Origin: Streptomyces sp. MBT65
GTDB lineage: Bacteria > Actinomycetota > Actinomycetes > Streptomycetales > Streptomycetaceae
Direction of reading: 5' to 3'
Assembly: GCF_016612545.1 (NCBI RefSeq)
Contig: NZ_JAENRY010000061.1
Location: 1-39,381, forward strand
Length of the DNA stretch: 39,381 bases
Shown here: piece by piece, positions 7,084-16,628 of the stretch
Numbering within the stretch: the first letter of the stretch is position 1
How the letters are laid out: the number at the start of each line of letters is the position of its first letter
Translations under genes and position numbers: made by a program
The notes under the pieces: model-generated
The model's database searches: none
What the model was told of the DNA's origin: nothing
The model's input: the letters and a program-made list of their open reading frames with translations, nothing else

Positions 7084-8148
7084 ATGGACTTCGGACTCGT
7101 CCTGCAGACCGACCCGCCGGCCTCACGGGTCATCAGCCTGATGAAGCGCGCCGAGCGCAACGGCTTCACCTACGGCTGGACCTTCGACTCCGCCGTGCTG
7201 TGGCAGGAGCCGTTCGTGATCTACAGTCAGATCCTGGCCAACACCACGAAGTTGACGGTCGGCCCGATGGTCACCAACCCGGGCACCCGCACCTGGGAGG
7301 TCACCGCCTCCACCTTCGCCACCCTGAACGACATGTTCGGCAACCGCACGGTCTGCGGCATCGGCCGCGGCGACTCCGCGATGCGCGTTGCGGGCCGAAC
7401 TCCCAACACCCTGGCCCGGATCAGCGAGGCCATGAAGGTCATCAGGGCCCTCGGCTCCGGCCAGGAGGCGGACCTCGGCGGCACGGTCATCAAGTTCCCC
7501 TGGGCCAAGGAGGACGCCCAACTCCCGGTCTGGATGGCCGCGTACGGCCCCAAGGCCCTGAAGATGACCGGCGAGGAGGCCGACGGCTTCATCCTCCAGC
7601 TCTCGGACCTCTACCTCACCGAGTACATGGTGAAGGCGGTCAAGGACGCGGCCGTCGCCGCCGGACGCGACCCGTCCGAGGTCAAGATCTGTGTCGCCGC
7701 CCCGGCCTACGTCACCGAGGACGACTCGCCCGAGGCGCTCGCCCACGCGCGCGACCAGTGCCGCTGGTTCGGCGGCATGGTCGGCAACCACGTCGCCGAC
7801 CTCGTCTCCAAGTACGGCGAACACTCCGCCGCCGTACCCGAGGAACTCACGGACTACATCAAGGCCCGTGAGGGGTACGACTATTCGCACCACGGCCGTG
7901 CCGACAACCCCGACACCGCCTTCGTCCCCGACGAGATCGTCGACCGGTTCTGCATCATCGGCTCGGCCGAGAAGCAGATCGAAAAGCTGGGCGCCCTGCG
8001 CGTCGTGCATGTCGTAGACGGCGAACTGGTCGACGCCCAACTCGCGCAGGGCGCCCAGCTTTTCGATCTGCTTCTCGGCCGAGCCGGAGCCCACGAGGCC
8101 ACGATCGACGCCTACGGGTCGAAGGTGATCCCGGCCGTCAACGGCTGA
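7084..8148 (+). CDS. LLM-class (F420/FMN-dependent) oxidoreductase with an internally inverted C-terminal segment
   Basis: A 354-aa luciferase-like TIM-barrel protein (MDFGLVLQTDPPASRVI, then GPMVTNPGTRTWEV, GRGDSAMRVAGR, LPVWMAAYGPKALKMTGEEADGF), resembling the subgroup annotated as putative F420-dependent oxidoreductase of the CPS_4043 type. It begins 11 bp after the hydantoinase. The C-terminus is abnormal: after GSAEKQIEKLGALR (293-306) the protein reads 30 unfamiliar residues (307-336, VVHVVDGELVDAQLAQ...) before resuming with HEATIDAYGSKVIPAVNG. The opposite strand over the same bases reads ELGVDQFAVYDMHDA, the peptide expected at this spot, so the segment is inverted and the upstream arm duplicated in reverse. 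The frame is kept, giving about 15 extra residues over the presumed ancestor (~339 aa). The active-site half is untouched; folding of the last barrel helix is doubtful. Confidence 0.85.
   Translation: MDFGLVLQTDPPASRVISLMKRAERNGFTYGWTFDSAVLWQEPFVIYSQILANTTKLTVGPMVTNPGTRTWEVTASTFATLNDMFGNRTVCGIGRGDSAMRVAGRTPNTLARISEAMKVIRALGSGQEADLGGTVIKFPWAKEDAQLPVWMAAYGPKALKMTGEEADGFILQLSDLYLTEYMVKAVKDAAVAAGRDPSEVKICVAAPAYVTEDDSPEALAHARDQCRWFGGMVGNHVADLVSKYGEHSAAVPEELTDYIKAREGYDYSHHGRADNPDTAFVPDEIVDRFCIIGSAEKQIEKLGALRVVHVVDGELVDAQLAQGAQLFDLLLGRAGAHEATIDAYGSKVIPAVNG
7959..8086. repeat. Perfect 44-bp inverted repeat with 40-nt loop inside the LLM gene
   Basis: Arm 1 (7959-8002) and arm 2 (8043-8086) are exact reverse complements over 44 bp, separated by a 40-nt loop (8003-8042). 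Each arm contains the 10-bp self-palindrome CTCGGCCGAG (7962-7971 and 8074-8083). The loop read on the minus strand continues the coding sense of arm 1 (ELGVDQFAVYDMHD). This is the product expected if DNA synthesis switched template after arm 1, copied loop and arm backwards, and switched back. It could also be an assembly or amplification artefact. In RNA it would form a very stable hairpin. Confidence 0.97.
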
Positions 8149-8196
8149 CGCACACCCGCACCACCGCTCAACTCCCCGTCCCCCCACTCCAGTTCT

Positions 8197-8224
8197 CCCC
8201 CTCCCCACCGTCCTGGGGAGGGGG
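8197..8224 (+). terminator. GC-rich hairpin between LLM gene and permease
   Basis: CCCCCTCCCC (8197-8206) pairs perfectly with GGGGAGGGGG (8215-8224) around an 8-nt loop in the 127-bp gap. There is no U-tract, which is usual for actinobacterial terminators. It would separate or attenuate transcription between the hydantoinase/LLM genes and the permease. Confidence 0.5.
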
Positions 8225-8275
8225 GCCGGAGCCCCGCACGGCCTTTCCGGACCCACCTCATTGATTGGCCTGCCC

Positions 8276-9808
<1,533 letters not shown>

Positions 9809-9821
9809 GACTCGCAGTGCC

Positions 9822-9857
9822 GCAGGGCGCCGGGGCTAGCTGGCCTTGGCGCCCTGC
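9822..9857. terminator. Bidirectional terminator-like inverted repeat
   Basis: GCAGGGCGCC (9822-9831) and GGCGCCCTGC (9848-9857) are exact reverse complements with a 16-nt loop. The hairpin lies between the convergent permease and DUF3558-like genes and includes the last codons and stop of the latter. Confidence 0.6.
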
Positions 9858-10549
9858 AGCGCGGTCACCGCTTCCTTCGCGGCCTTGATCGCGCCCTTGT
9901 TGATGACGTCCGTACTCGGCGCCTTCTTGTTCTCGAAGTCGCTGCCGTTGTACGTGATGGTCACCAGCGCGTTGCCCGCGCGGACGACGACCGTGCCCTC
10001 ACGCGTCTGCTGCTTGTCCTCCGTGGTGAGGTTCACGATGGAGTAGGCGGAGTCACCGAGCCCGGGAACCGCGCCGCCGCCGCTCTTCTCCGTAGTCGTC
10101 TCGGTGTACGACTTCTTCGCCGCTTCGTCCGATTCCGTGATCTCGTACGACACGTCGAGCCAGCGGTAGTCGTACCCCTTGAGCGCGTTCCACGAGCAGG
10201 TGCGGCGCACCTTCGTGTCCGTCGACGGGATCTCCTTGCCGGCCGTCTTCGCGCCCGGTACCAGTGACTTGATCGTCGCCACCGACACACTTCCGCACGG
10301 GGCGGGAGAGGTGGAGTAGGCCTTGACCACGGGCGCCGTCGAGGGGGCCGAGGCCCCGGACGAGGAGTCGGACTCGGGCGTCGCCTTGTGATCGGCGGTC
10401 GTCGTCGCGGCGAACGGACCGGACGTCAGGGCCCAGCCCATCGCGGCGAGCACGACGACCGGCGACAGACGCGCGGTGAGAGCGAGCGGCAGAGGAAGAG
10501 AACGCAAGTCGCACTTCTCGTGGGGGAAGGGTGCGGAGCGGGTCCGCAC
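9836..10549 (-). CDS. Secreted DUF3558-like protein
   Basis: An exported protein of up to 237 aa. A hydrophobic signal segment (LPLPLALTARLSPVVVLAAMGWAL) is followed by a Ser/Thr/Ala/Pro-rich linker and a compact domain containing APCGSVSVATIKSLVPG and RRTCSWNA, the paired PC...C-x-W pattern seen in DUF3558 proteins of actinobacteria, many of which are lipoproteins. No lipobox cysteine is visible at the end of the signal sequence, so release or non-lipid anchoring is likelier. The GTG at 10549 is the longest start; a TTG at 10507, preceded by GAGAAG, would put the start directly before the signal peptide and may be the true one. Function is unknown. Confidence 0.75.
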   Translation of the reverse strand: MRTRSAPFPHEKCDLRSLPLPLALTARLSPVVVLAAMGWALTSGPFAATTTADHKATPESDSSSGASAPSTAPVVKAYSTSPAPCGSVSVATIKSLVPGAKTAGKEIPSTDTKVRRTCSWNALKGYDYRWLDVSYEITESDEAAKKSYTETTTEKSGGGAVPGLGDSAYSIVNLTTEDKQQTREGTVVVRAGNALVTITYNGSDFENKKAPSTDVINKGAIKAAKEAVTALQGAKAS

Positions 10550-10682
10550 TGCGGACGGGGACGGCCAGTGTCACATGACTCCCTGTGAGGCGGAAGTATG
10601 AACTCGCTCCGTGCCTGTGCGGTGACAGTGCCCGACTGTGGACGCGTTGTGTGTCCCCAAATGTCTGTCCCCCGTGCGCGCT

Positions 10683-11678
10683 TCAGGGCCGGACGGCGGG
10701 CACGCGCATCGTCGTCTCGATCCGTTCGACGGCCGCGAACGCCCCGTACGCGACGAGCCGCACGAGACGCGCGTCACTGTCCGACGGCCCACGCCAGGCG
10801 GCCACGTCCTCCTCCGTGATCCGGTACGGCGCGAGCGCGGCCAGCACCGCGAGGCGCGCCGCCGGCCGCTCCCGCCGGTTCGGGAAGCCGCGCAGGACGA
10901 CCGGCGGATGCGAACCGTCCCAGGCCCACAGCGTCTCCCGTACGAGGGTGTGGTCGTCCTCGTCGAGAAGGTCCGCGCCCGCCCGCGCGGCCGTGCGCAG
11001 CGCGTCGTAGGCCGGGCCCACCGGCGTTCCGGCGACCCAGTCCGGGCCGGGTCCCGGCGTGTCGAGCAGCGGGAGAGCCGCTCCGGGGACGGCGGTACGG
11101 CGCACCGTACGGGCGACGCTGCGGCCCGCGAGACTGCGGACGGCCCGGAACCGCTGGGCGTTGCCCGGGAGGAGCTGTTCGGTCAGCAGGGCCGACACGA
11201 CGCGGTTGATGAAGTGGAAGGCGAGTGCGGTGCCCAGGTAGGCGGGCGCCTGCTCGCGCGGGAACGGGTACGGCGTGAGGGCCGCGCCGGGCACGCGCGT
11301 GCGGCGGCCCCAGTCGAGCACGCGCGCGTGCTCCTCGTTCTCCGGGGTGCCGCCGCGCGCCAGGTGCTCGGCGAGGGCGTGGTCGCCGGTGGCGTGCAGC
11401 AGGACGGTGTGCGCGTCCGCGCAGAACGGGCACTTGTTGGCGAGCGAGACCCCGAGCGCCGCCAGCTCCTTGCCGGTGCGGCTGCCGGCGCCCGCGATGA
11501 GCGACTCGCGCATCAACGCCCAGGCGGGGGCGAGGAGTTCGGGGACGGAGGACAGGACCACGAAGGTCGGGGGCCGTTCGATCCCGAAGTCGACGGCGAT
11601 CTGCTCGAAGACCTCGGCGGTGCGGCCGGTGGCCGACTTCGGCGACGGCGGCTGGGTGTGCCGGAAGGGTGTGGACAT
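10683..11678 (-). CDS. AhpD-like / carboxymuconolactone decarboxylase-family protein
   Basis: A 331-aa protein with the AhpD redox motif NKCPFCADAHT: C83-x-x-C86 and H90, preceded by GKELAALGVSLAN. Such proteins fold as all-helical alkylhydroperoxidase-like domains and use the CxxC pair in peroxide reduction or disulfide exchange. At 331 aa it is about twice the length of a single AhpD domain; the second half has no CxxC, but its regularly spaced helices could be a degenerate repeat. It is transcribed away from the histidine kinase gene at 11845, sharing a 166-bp upstream region. Partner and substrate are unknown. Confidence 0.75.
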   Translation of the reverse strand: MSTPFRHTQPPSPKSATGRTAEVFEQIAVDFGIERPPTFVVLSSVPELLAPAWALMRESLIAGAGSRTGKELAALGVSLANKCPFCADAHTVLLHATGDHALAEHLARGGTPENEEHARVLDWGRRTRVPGAALTPYPFPREQAPAYLGTALAFHFINRVVSALLTEQLLPGNAQRFRAVRSLAGRSVARTVRRTAVPGAALPLLDTPGPGPDWVAGTPVGPAYDALRTAARAGADLLDEDDHTLVRETLWAWDGSHPPVVLRGFPNRRERPAARLAVLAALAPYRITEEDVAAWRGPSDSDARLVRLVAYGAFAAVERIETTMRVPAVRP

Positions 11679-11844
11679 GGCAGCAGCGTGCGCCGGTCGG
11701 GTGCCCCCGGTCGTCGTACGGTCGAAGGGAGTTGGGGCTGCCTCAGCCAGGCGGGACGGGGCACGGGAGTACTGCGTGGGGAGTAGTCCAGGAGTTGTCC
11801 ACAGGGCTGACGCCCGTGTCGGCGCGGCGGTCTACTGTGCGGTC

Positions 11845-12960
11845 ATGAGCGGGTATCCGGTCGATGTGACCCCACGCAGGCGCCTCGCCGACGCGTCCCT
11901 CGCGGTCGTGATCGGTGCCCTCGTCATGACCGTCGCCGCCTTCGACACGGACACGACCGCGGTCGACTACGTGCTCGTCGCGCTCGCCTCGGCGGCCCTG
12001 GCGTTCTACCAGACGGCTCCGCGCGCGGTCCTCGTCGTGGCCGCGGCGGGGGAGGCGGCCTACGTCCTGCACGCCCACCCGGGGCCGGTCGCCGGTCTGC
12101 CCGTCCTCGCCGCCATGCACACGGCGGCCCGCGTGGGGCACCGGAGTTGGGCGGCCGTGGCGGGTGCGCTGTTCCTGCTGGCGTACTTCGCGACGGGGCC
12201 CACGACCCAGCAGGTGGTCGAGCGGACCGCGCTCATCGCCGGCTGGTTCCTGTGCGCGGTGGTCACCGGCCTCGCCGACCGCAACTGGCAGGCGTATCTG
12301 CGCCAGACCGAACAGCGCGCCCTGGAGGCCGAACGCACCCGCGAGGAGGTCGCGTTGCGCCGCGCGGGCGAGGAACGGCTGCGGATAGCAAGGGAGTTGC
12401 ACGACTCCCTCACGCACAGCATCTCGATCGTCAAGCTCCAGGCGGGCGTCGCCGTCCATCTCGCCCGCAAGCGCGGCGAGGAGGTGCCACCCGCGCTGCT
12501 CGCCATCCAGGAGGCGGGCGGCGAGGCGATGCGCGAACTGCGGGCCACGCTGGAGATCCTGCGCACCACCGAGGAGCCCACCGGCACCCCCGAGCTGCTC
12601 GTCGAGAGGGCCTGCGCGGCCGGCCTCGCCGTCGAACTCGCGGTGACCGGCGAGGAGCGCCCGCTGGCCGCGACGGTCGACCGCGCGGTGTACCGCATCG
12701 TCCAGGAGGCCCTCACCAACGCGGCCCGGCACGCGGGCCCGGCCAAGGTGAGCGTGCAACTCGACTACGGCGAGGCGGACTTGACGATACGCGTGGAGGA
12801 CGACGGCGCGGCCCAGCCCGACTGTCCGCCGAAGCCGGGGATCGGCCTCACCGGCATGCGCGAGCGCGTGACGGCGTTGGGCGGCACCCTGCACACCGCC
12901 CCGCGCGCGGAGGGCGGCTTCTCGGTACGGGCCGAACTGCCGCTGGGGGAGGCGGGATGA
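11845..12960 (+). CDS. Two-component sensor histidine kinase (NarL/LuxR-partner, HisKA_3 type)
   Basis: A 371-aa membrane kinase. The first ~135 residues form several hydrophobic segments with almost no extracytoplasmic loops, then a coiled coil (TEQRALEAERTREEVALRR) leads to the dimerisation/phosphoacceptor helix RIARELHDSLTHSISIV with H186, and a HATPase domain with EALTNAARHAGPA and GIGLTGMRERV boxes. The ATG at 11845 is chosen over upstream in-frame codons because it begins the first membrane segment; no clear ribosome binding site precedes it. Its stop overlaps the response regulator start (ATGA), so the pair is co-translated. The stimulus is not evident; little periplasmic sequence suggests a membrane or intracellular signal. 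Confidence 0.92.
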   Translation: MSGYPVDVTPRRRLADASLAVVIGALVMTVAAFDTDTTAVDYVLVALASAALAFYQTAPRAVLVVAAAGEAAYVLHAHPGPVAGLPVLAAMHTAARVGHRSWAAVAGALFLLAYFATGPTTQQVVERTALIAGWFLCAVVTGLADRNWQAYLRQTEQRALEAERTREEVALRRAGEERLRIARELHDSLTHSISIVKLQAGVAVHLARKRGEEVPPALLAIQEAGGEAMRELRATLEILRTTEEPTGTPELLVERACAAGLAVELAVTGEERPLAATVDRAVYRIVQEALTNAARHAGPAKVSVQLDYGEADLTIRVEDDGAAQPDCPPKPGIGLTGMRERVTALGGTLHTAPRAEGGFSVRAELPLGEAG

Positions 12961-13664
12961 TCCGGGTTGCGGTCGTCGACGACCAGGCGCTGATGCGCGC
13001 GGGCTTCCGTGCCCTCCTCGACGCCGAGGAAGGCATCGAGGTGGTGGGCGAGGCGGCCGACGGCGAACAGGGCGTGGCCCTTGTGCGTGCGCAGCTCCCC
13101 GACATCGCGCTGATCGACGTACAGATGCCGGTGATGACGGGCATCGAGGCGACCCGCCGTATCGCCGCCGACCCGGCCCTCGCGGCGGTCCGCGTCGTCA
13201 TCCTCACCAACTACGGCCTGGACGAGTACGTCTTCGAGGCGCTCCGCGCGGGCGCCAGCGGCTTCCTGCTGAAGGACACCGACCCGGCGGACCTGCTCCA
13301 GGCGATCGAGATCGTCGCCGGCGGAGAGGCGCTGCTCTCCCCGGCGATCACCCGCACCCTCATCGGCGAGTTCGTCTCCCGGCCCCCCGACCGCTCCACC
13401 GCCACCGGCCTGGAGCACCTCACCCGCCGCGAACGCGAGGTCACCGCCCTGGCCGCCCGGGGCCTCACCAACGAGGAGATCGCCGCCCACATGGTCATCA
13501 GCCCGTTCACGGCGAAGACCCACGTCAGCCGGGCGATGACCAAACTCGGAGCTCGGGACCGGGCCCAACTCGTCGTGTTCGCCTACGAGTCGGGGCTGGT
13601 GACGGCCCGCGCACCGGAATCCCGTTGCGAGGCCGACACACCGGATCGCACCCTGGGGCGATGA
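12957..13664 (+). CDS. NarL/FixJ-family response regulator
   Basis: A 235-aa DNA-binding response regulator. The receiver domain shows the acidic pair VVDDQ, phosphoacceptor D54 (IDVQMPVMTG) and lysine in FLLKDTDP; the C-terminal LuxR-type helix-turn-helix has LTRREREVTALAARGLTNEE and SPFTAKTHVSRAMTKLG. It overlaps the upstream kinase by 4 bp (ATGA at 12957) and overlaps the downstream methyltransferase by 4 bp (ATGA at 13661), so all three are probably one translationally coupled unit. Confidence 0.93.
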   Translation: MIRVAVVDDQALMRAGFRALLDAEEGIEVVGEAADGEQGVALVRAQLPDIALIDVQMPVMTGIEATRRIAADPALAAVRVVILTNYGLDEYVFEALRAGASGFLLKDTDPADLLQAIEIVAGGEALLSPAITRTLIGEFVSRPPDRSTATGLEHLTRREREVTALAARGLTNEEIAAHMVISPFTAKTHVSRAMTKLGARDRAQLVVFAYESGLVTARAPESRCEADTPDRTLGR

Positions 13665-14488
13665 CCGAGACGACACGCACGCAGGACCCGGCCGTCCACG
13701 TCCGCGAGGAGATCCTCGCCTACTACGGCCAGGGCAAGGAGGACGGCCGCCTCAGACAGGGCTCGGAGCGGCTGGAGTTCTGGCGCACCCAGGACGTCCT
13801 GCGGCGCCTGCTGCCGACGGCTCCCGCGCGGGTGCTGGACGTCGGCGGGGGCAGCGGCATCCACGCCGAGTGGCTCGCGCGGGACGGGTACGAGGTCCAA
13901 CTCGTGGACCCCGTACCGCTGCACGTGGAACAGGCGGGCCGACTGCCGGGCGTCACCGCCCGCGCCGGGGACGCCAGGGCGCTGACCGCCCAAGACGCCT
14001 CGTACGACGTGGTGTTGCTGCTCGGACCGCTGTACCACCTGCCCGAACGGGCCGACCGCGTACGGGCGTTGAGCGAGGCGCGCCGGGTGGTGCGGCCGGG
14101 CGGGCTGGTCGTCGCGGCGACCATCAACCGCTTCGCGGGACTGCACGACCTGCTCAAGCACGAGCTGTACTTCACCGCCCCGCACCGCGCGCGGGTCGAC
14201 CGCGAGACGGGGGAGGGACGCCATGACTCCGAGGACGGCGGCCTCTTCACGACCGCCTACTTCGCCCAACCGCACGAAGCCCCCGAGGAGTTCACGGAGA
14301 GCGGCCTGACCGTCGAGGGCCAGTACGGCCTCGAGGGCGTCGCCTGGCTGATGGGCGGCATCGAGGACTGGCTGGACGACCCGGAGCACCGCGAGGCCGT
14401 CCTGGCGGCCACCCGCCGGATCGAGTCCGAGCCCACGCTGCTCGGCAGCAGCGGCCATCTGCTCACCGCCGGCCGGCGCAACTCCTAG
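13661..14488 (+). CDS. Class I SAM-dependent methyltransferase
   Basis: A 275-aa methyltransferase with motif I VLDVGGGSGIHAEWLA, the acidic residue of motif II (VQLVDPVP), GDARAL and motif YDVVLLLGPLYHLPERADR. The ATG at 13661 overlaps the response regulator stop (ATGA), favouring this start over a TTG at 13625. It is similar in layout to the many small-molecule methyltransferases annotated only as class I; substrate is not evident. Tight coupling to a two-component system is uncommon and suggests that its expression follows kinase/regulator levels. Confidence 0.85.
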   Translation: MTETTRTQDPAVHVREEILAYYGQGKEDGRLRQGSERLEFWRTQDVLRRLLPTAPARVLDVGGGSGIHAEWLARDGYEVQLVDPVPLHVEQAGRLPGVTARAGDARALTAQDASYDVVLLLGPLYHLPERADRVRALSEARRVVRPGGLVVAATINRFAGLHDLLKHELYFTAPHRARVDRETGEGRHDSEDGGLFTTAYFAQPHEAPEEFTESGLTVEGQYGLEGVAWLMGGIEDWLDDPEHREAVLAATRRIESEPTLLGSSGHLLTAGRRNS

Positions 14489-14601
14489 CGGGGCGTGTGG
14501 TGTTGGGGGAGCGTTCGGCAGCCGGTACCCGGCGCGCCAATCCGCCGTACCGAGGCCGTCCGTAGCGTGACGCCGTTCTCCTACTCGGCATTGGAGCGGA
14601 C

Positions 14602-16602
14602 ATGGACAGCTCTCCCACGGGTGACAGAGGCCTCGACGACGGCCACGAGCGGCACGCGGCGGGCTGCGACTGCCCGCGCACGGCGGACCTGGACGGTGAC
14701 GGCGTGGCCGCGTCGAGCCGCCGTACGTTCCTGCACCGGGCCGGTGCGCTCGGCGCGGGAACGGCCGCCGCCGGGCTGCTGGGCGCGGCCCCCGCGCACG
14801 CGGAGAGGGGCGACGCCGATCCGTACGGGCAGACAACGATGTCATCCGTCCCGCGCGGGAAGTGGGACCCGGATCCGGACAACCCGCGGTTCACCGTGGT
14901 CGTGATGCCCGACACGCAGTACATGTTCGACCAGGACCGCATCCACCCGGTGCCGATGGAGGCGTCGTTCCGCTACGTCCTCGACCCGGCGGGCCGCGCG
15001 GGCGGCAACGACGAGAACATCGTGTTCCTGGCCCACCTCGGTGACGTGACGCAGAACGGCCTCCCCGAGGAGTACGCGGCGGTCACCAAGGTGTTCGACA
15101 TGCTCGACCGCGCGGGCGCCTCGTACGGCGTGCTGGCGGGCAACCACGACGTCCGCGCCGACGACCAGCGTGGCGCCACCCCCTACCTGGACACCTTCAG
15201 CCCGGCGCGGGCCAGGAAGACGCCCGGGTACCACTCCTCCAGCCCCGACGGCTACAACACCGCGCACATCTTCCTTGCGGGCGGCTGGAGTTGGCTGCTG
15301 CTCTCGCTGGACTGGCGCCTGTCGGCCAAGGGTTTCGCCTGGGCGAACGCCGTCATCGCCGCGAACCCGACGCTCCCGGTGATCGTCACCACGCACGAGA
15401 TCGTCGGCTCGGACGAGGACGGCGCGGCCGAACTCTCCGACTACGGACAGCAGTTGTGGGACGGCCTGATCAAGGACAACGACCAGGTCTTCCTCACCCT
15501 CAACGGCCACTACTGGCCGCCCGGCAGCACGGTGCTGAAGAACAGCGCGGGCAACGACGTCCACCTGCACATCACCAACTACCAGGACCGCTACTACGGC
15601 GGCGCGGGCATGATCCGCTCCTACCGCTTCGACCTCGACCGGGGGATGATCGACGTCGCGACCTTCTCGCCGTGGATCCGCGAGCTTGCGGACAAGGGCG
15701 AGTTGAACGCCCTCGCGGCGAAGGAACTCGAACTGACCTCGAAGGTCGACTACTTCTCCATGACGATCGACTTCGAGAAGCGCTTCGCCGGCTTCGCTCC
15801 GGTGCCGCCGCGCAAGCCCCGCCCCGCGCGCCGGATGCTGCTGCCCGGCACGCTGGCGTACTGGCGGTTCGACGAGGGCGGTACGGCGGGCTCCGAGGTC
15901 GCCGCCGGCACGGTCGTCAGGGACCAGGCGGGCCACGGCAACGATCTGATCCTGAGGACTGTCCCCAACACCCCCGCACACGCGCTCACTTGGACCGCCG
16001 ACCACCACCCCGACCAACCCGCCCACGCGGGGCTGGTGTTCACGGGCCAGGGCAACCCGGTCAGCGGCGCGTACCTCCGGACCGTCGACACGGCACCGCT
16101 CAACCGCGAGACCTTCGCCCGCGGTTACACCTTCGAGGTCTTCTTCAAGGTCCCCGCCGACTGGGACGGCGGCCGCAACGGCTGGTCCTCGATGCTCAGC
16201 CGCGCGGGCACGGCGGCCCAGGCGGGCAAGAACGGCCCCGCCGCCACCGCCGACGAGCCCGTCCTGACCCTCAGCCTCTCCAGCTCCGTCGAGCTCCAGT
16301 GGAACGCCTACCCGCTCAACCAGAACGGCGCCACGACCGCCTGGAGCCACCTCCTCCAGCAGGAGGAGTGGTGGCACGTCGCCGTCGCCAACGACGGCCG
16401 GATCAGCAAGCTCTACGTCAACGGCTGCGAGGAGGGCCGCAACCCGACCAGCACGGCGGTCGGCCTGACGACCCTCGACATGCCGTTCCTCCTTGGCGGT
16501 TACCAGTGGGCGGGCGCGGTCAGCCAGGTCTTCCACGGCACCATCGGCGACGTACGGATCACCGACCGGGCGCTGCGGCCGGGCCAGTTCATGAACGCCT
16601 AG
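14602..16602 (+). CDS. Tat-exported metallophosphoesterase with C-terminal LamG-like domain
   Basis: A 666-aa secreted protein. A twin-arginine signal (R40-R41 in SSRRTFLHRAG, hydrophobic stretch, AHA cleavage near residue 67) follows a long charged N-terminus. The calcineurin-like phosphoesterase domain (~95-400) has the metal-binding series MPDTQ, HLGDVTQNG, LAGNHDVR, TTHEIVG and LNGHYW. After a Pro/Arg-rich linker (~415-425) a concanavalin/LamG-like domain (~430-660) begins with GTLAYWRFDEGG and ends in GTIGDVRITDRALRPGQF, typical for carbohydrate-associated modules. Tat export implies folding with metals before secretion. Substrate, perhaps a cell-wall or extracellular phosphodiester, is unknown. 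Confidence 0.88.
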   Translation: MDSSPTGDRGLDDGHERHAAGCDCPRTADLDGDGVAASSRRTFLHRAGALGAGTAAAGLLGAAPAHAERGDADPYGQTTMSSVPRGKWDPDPDNPRFTVVVMPDTQYMFDQDRIHPVPMEASFRYVLDPAGRAGGNDENIVFLAHLGDVTQNGLPEEYAAVTKVFDMLDRAGASYGVLAGNHDVRADDQRGATPYLDTFSPARARKTPGYHSSSPDGYNTAHIFLAGGWSWLLLSLDWRLSAKGFAWANAVIAANPTLPVIVTTHEIVGSDEDGAAELSDYGQQLWDGLIKDNDQVFLTLNGHYWPPGSTVLKNSAGNDVHLHITNYQDRYYGGAGMIRSYRFDLDRGMIDVATFSPWIRELADKGELNALAAKELELTSKVDYFSMTIDFEKRFAGFAPVPPRKPRPARRMLLPGTLAYWRFDEGGTAGSEVAAGTVVRDQAGHGNDLILRTVPNTPAHALTWTADHHPDQPAHAGLVFTGQGNPVSGAYLRTVDTAPLNRETFARGYTFEVFFKVPADWDGGRNGWSSMLSRAGTAAQAGKNGPAATADEPVLTLSLSSSVELQWNAYPLNQNGATTAWSHLLQQEEWWHVAVANDGRISKLYVNGCEEGRNPTSTAVGLTTLDMPFLLGGYQWAGAVSQVFHGTIGDVRITDRALRPGQFMNA

Positions 16603-16628
16603 GGTTCGCGGACATCCCGGTTGGTTAG

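Noticed and set aside
7084..8148. Calling the LLM gene a frameshifted pseudogene
   Set aside because: The frame stays open through both arms and rejoins the conserved C-terminus, so it is altered rather than broken.
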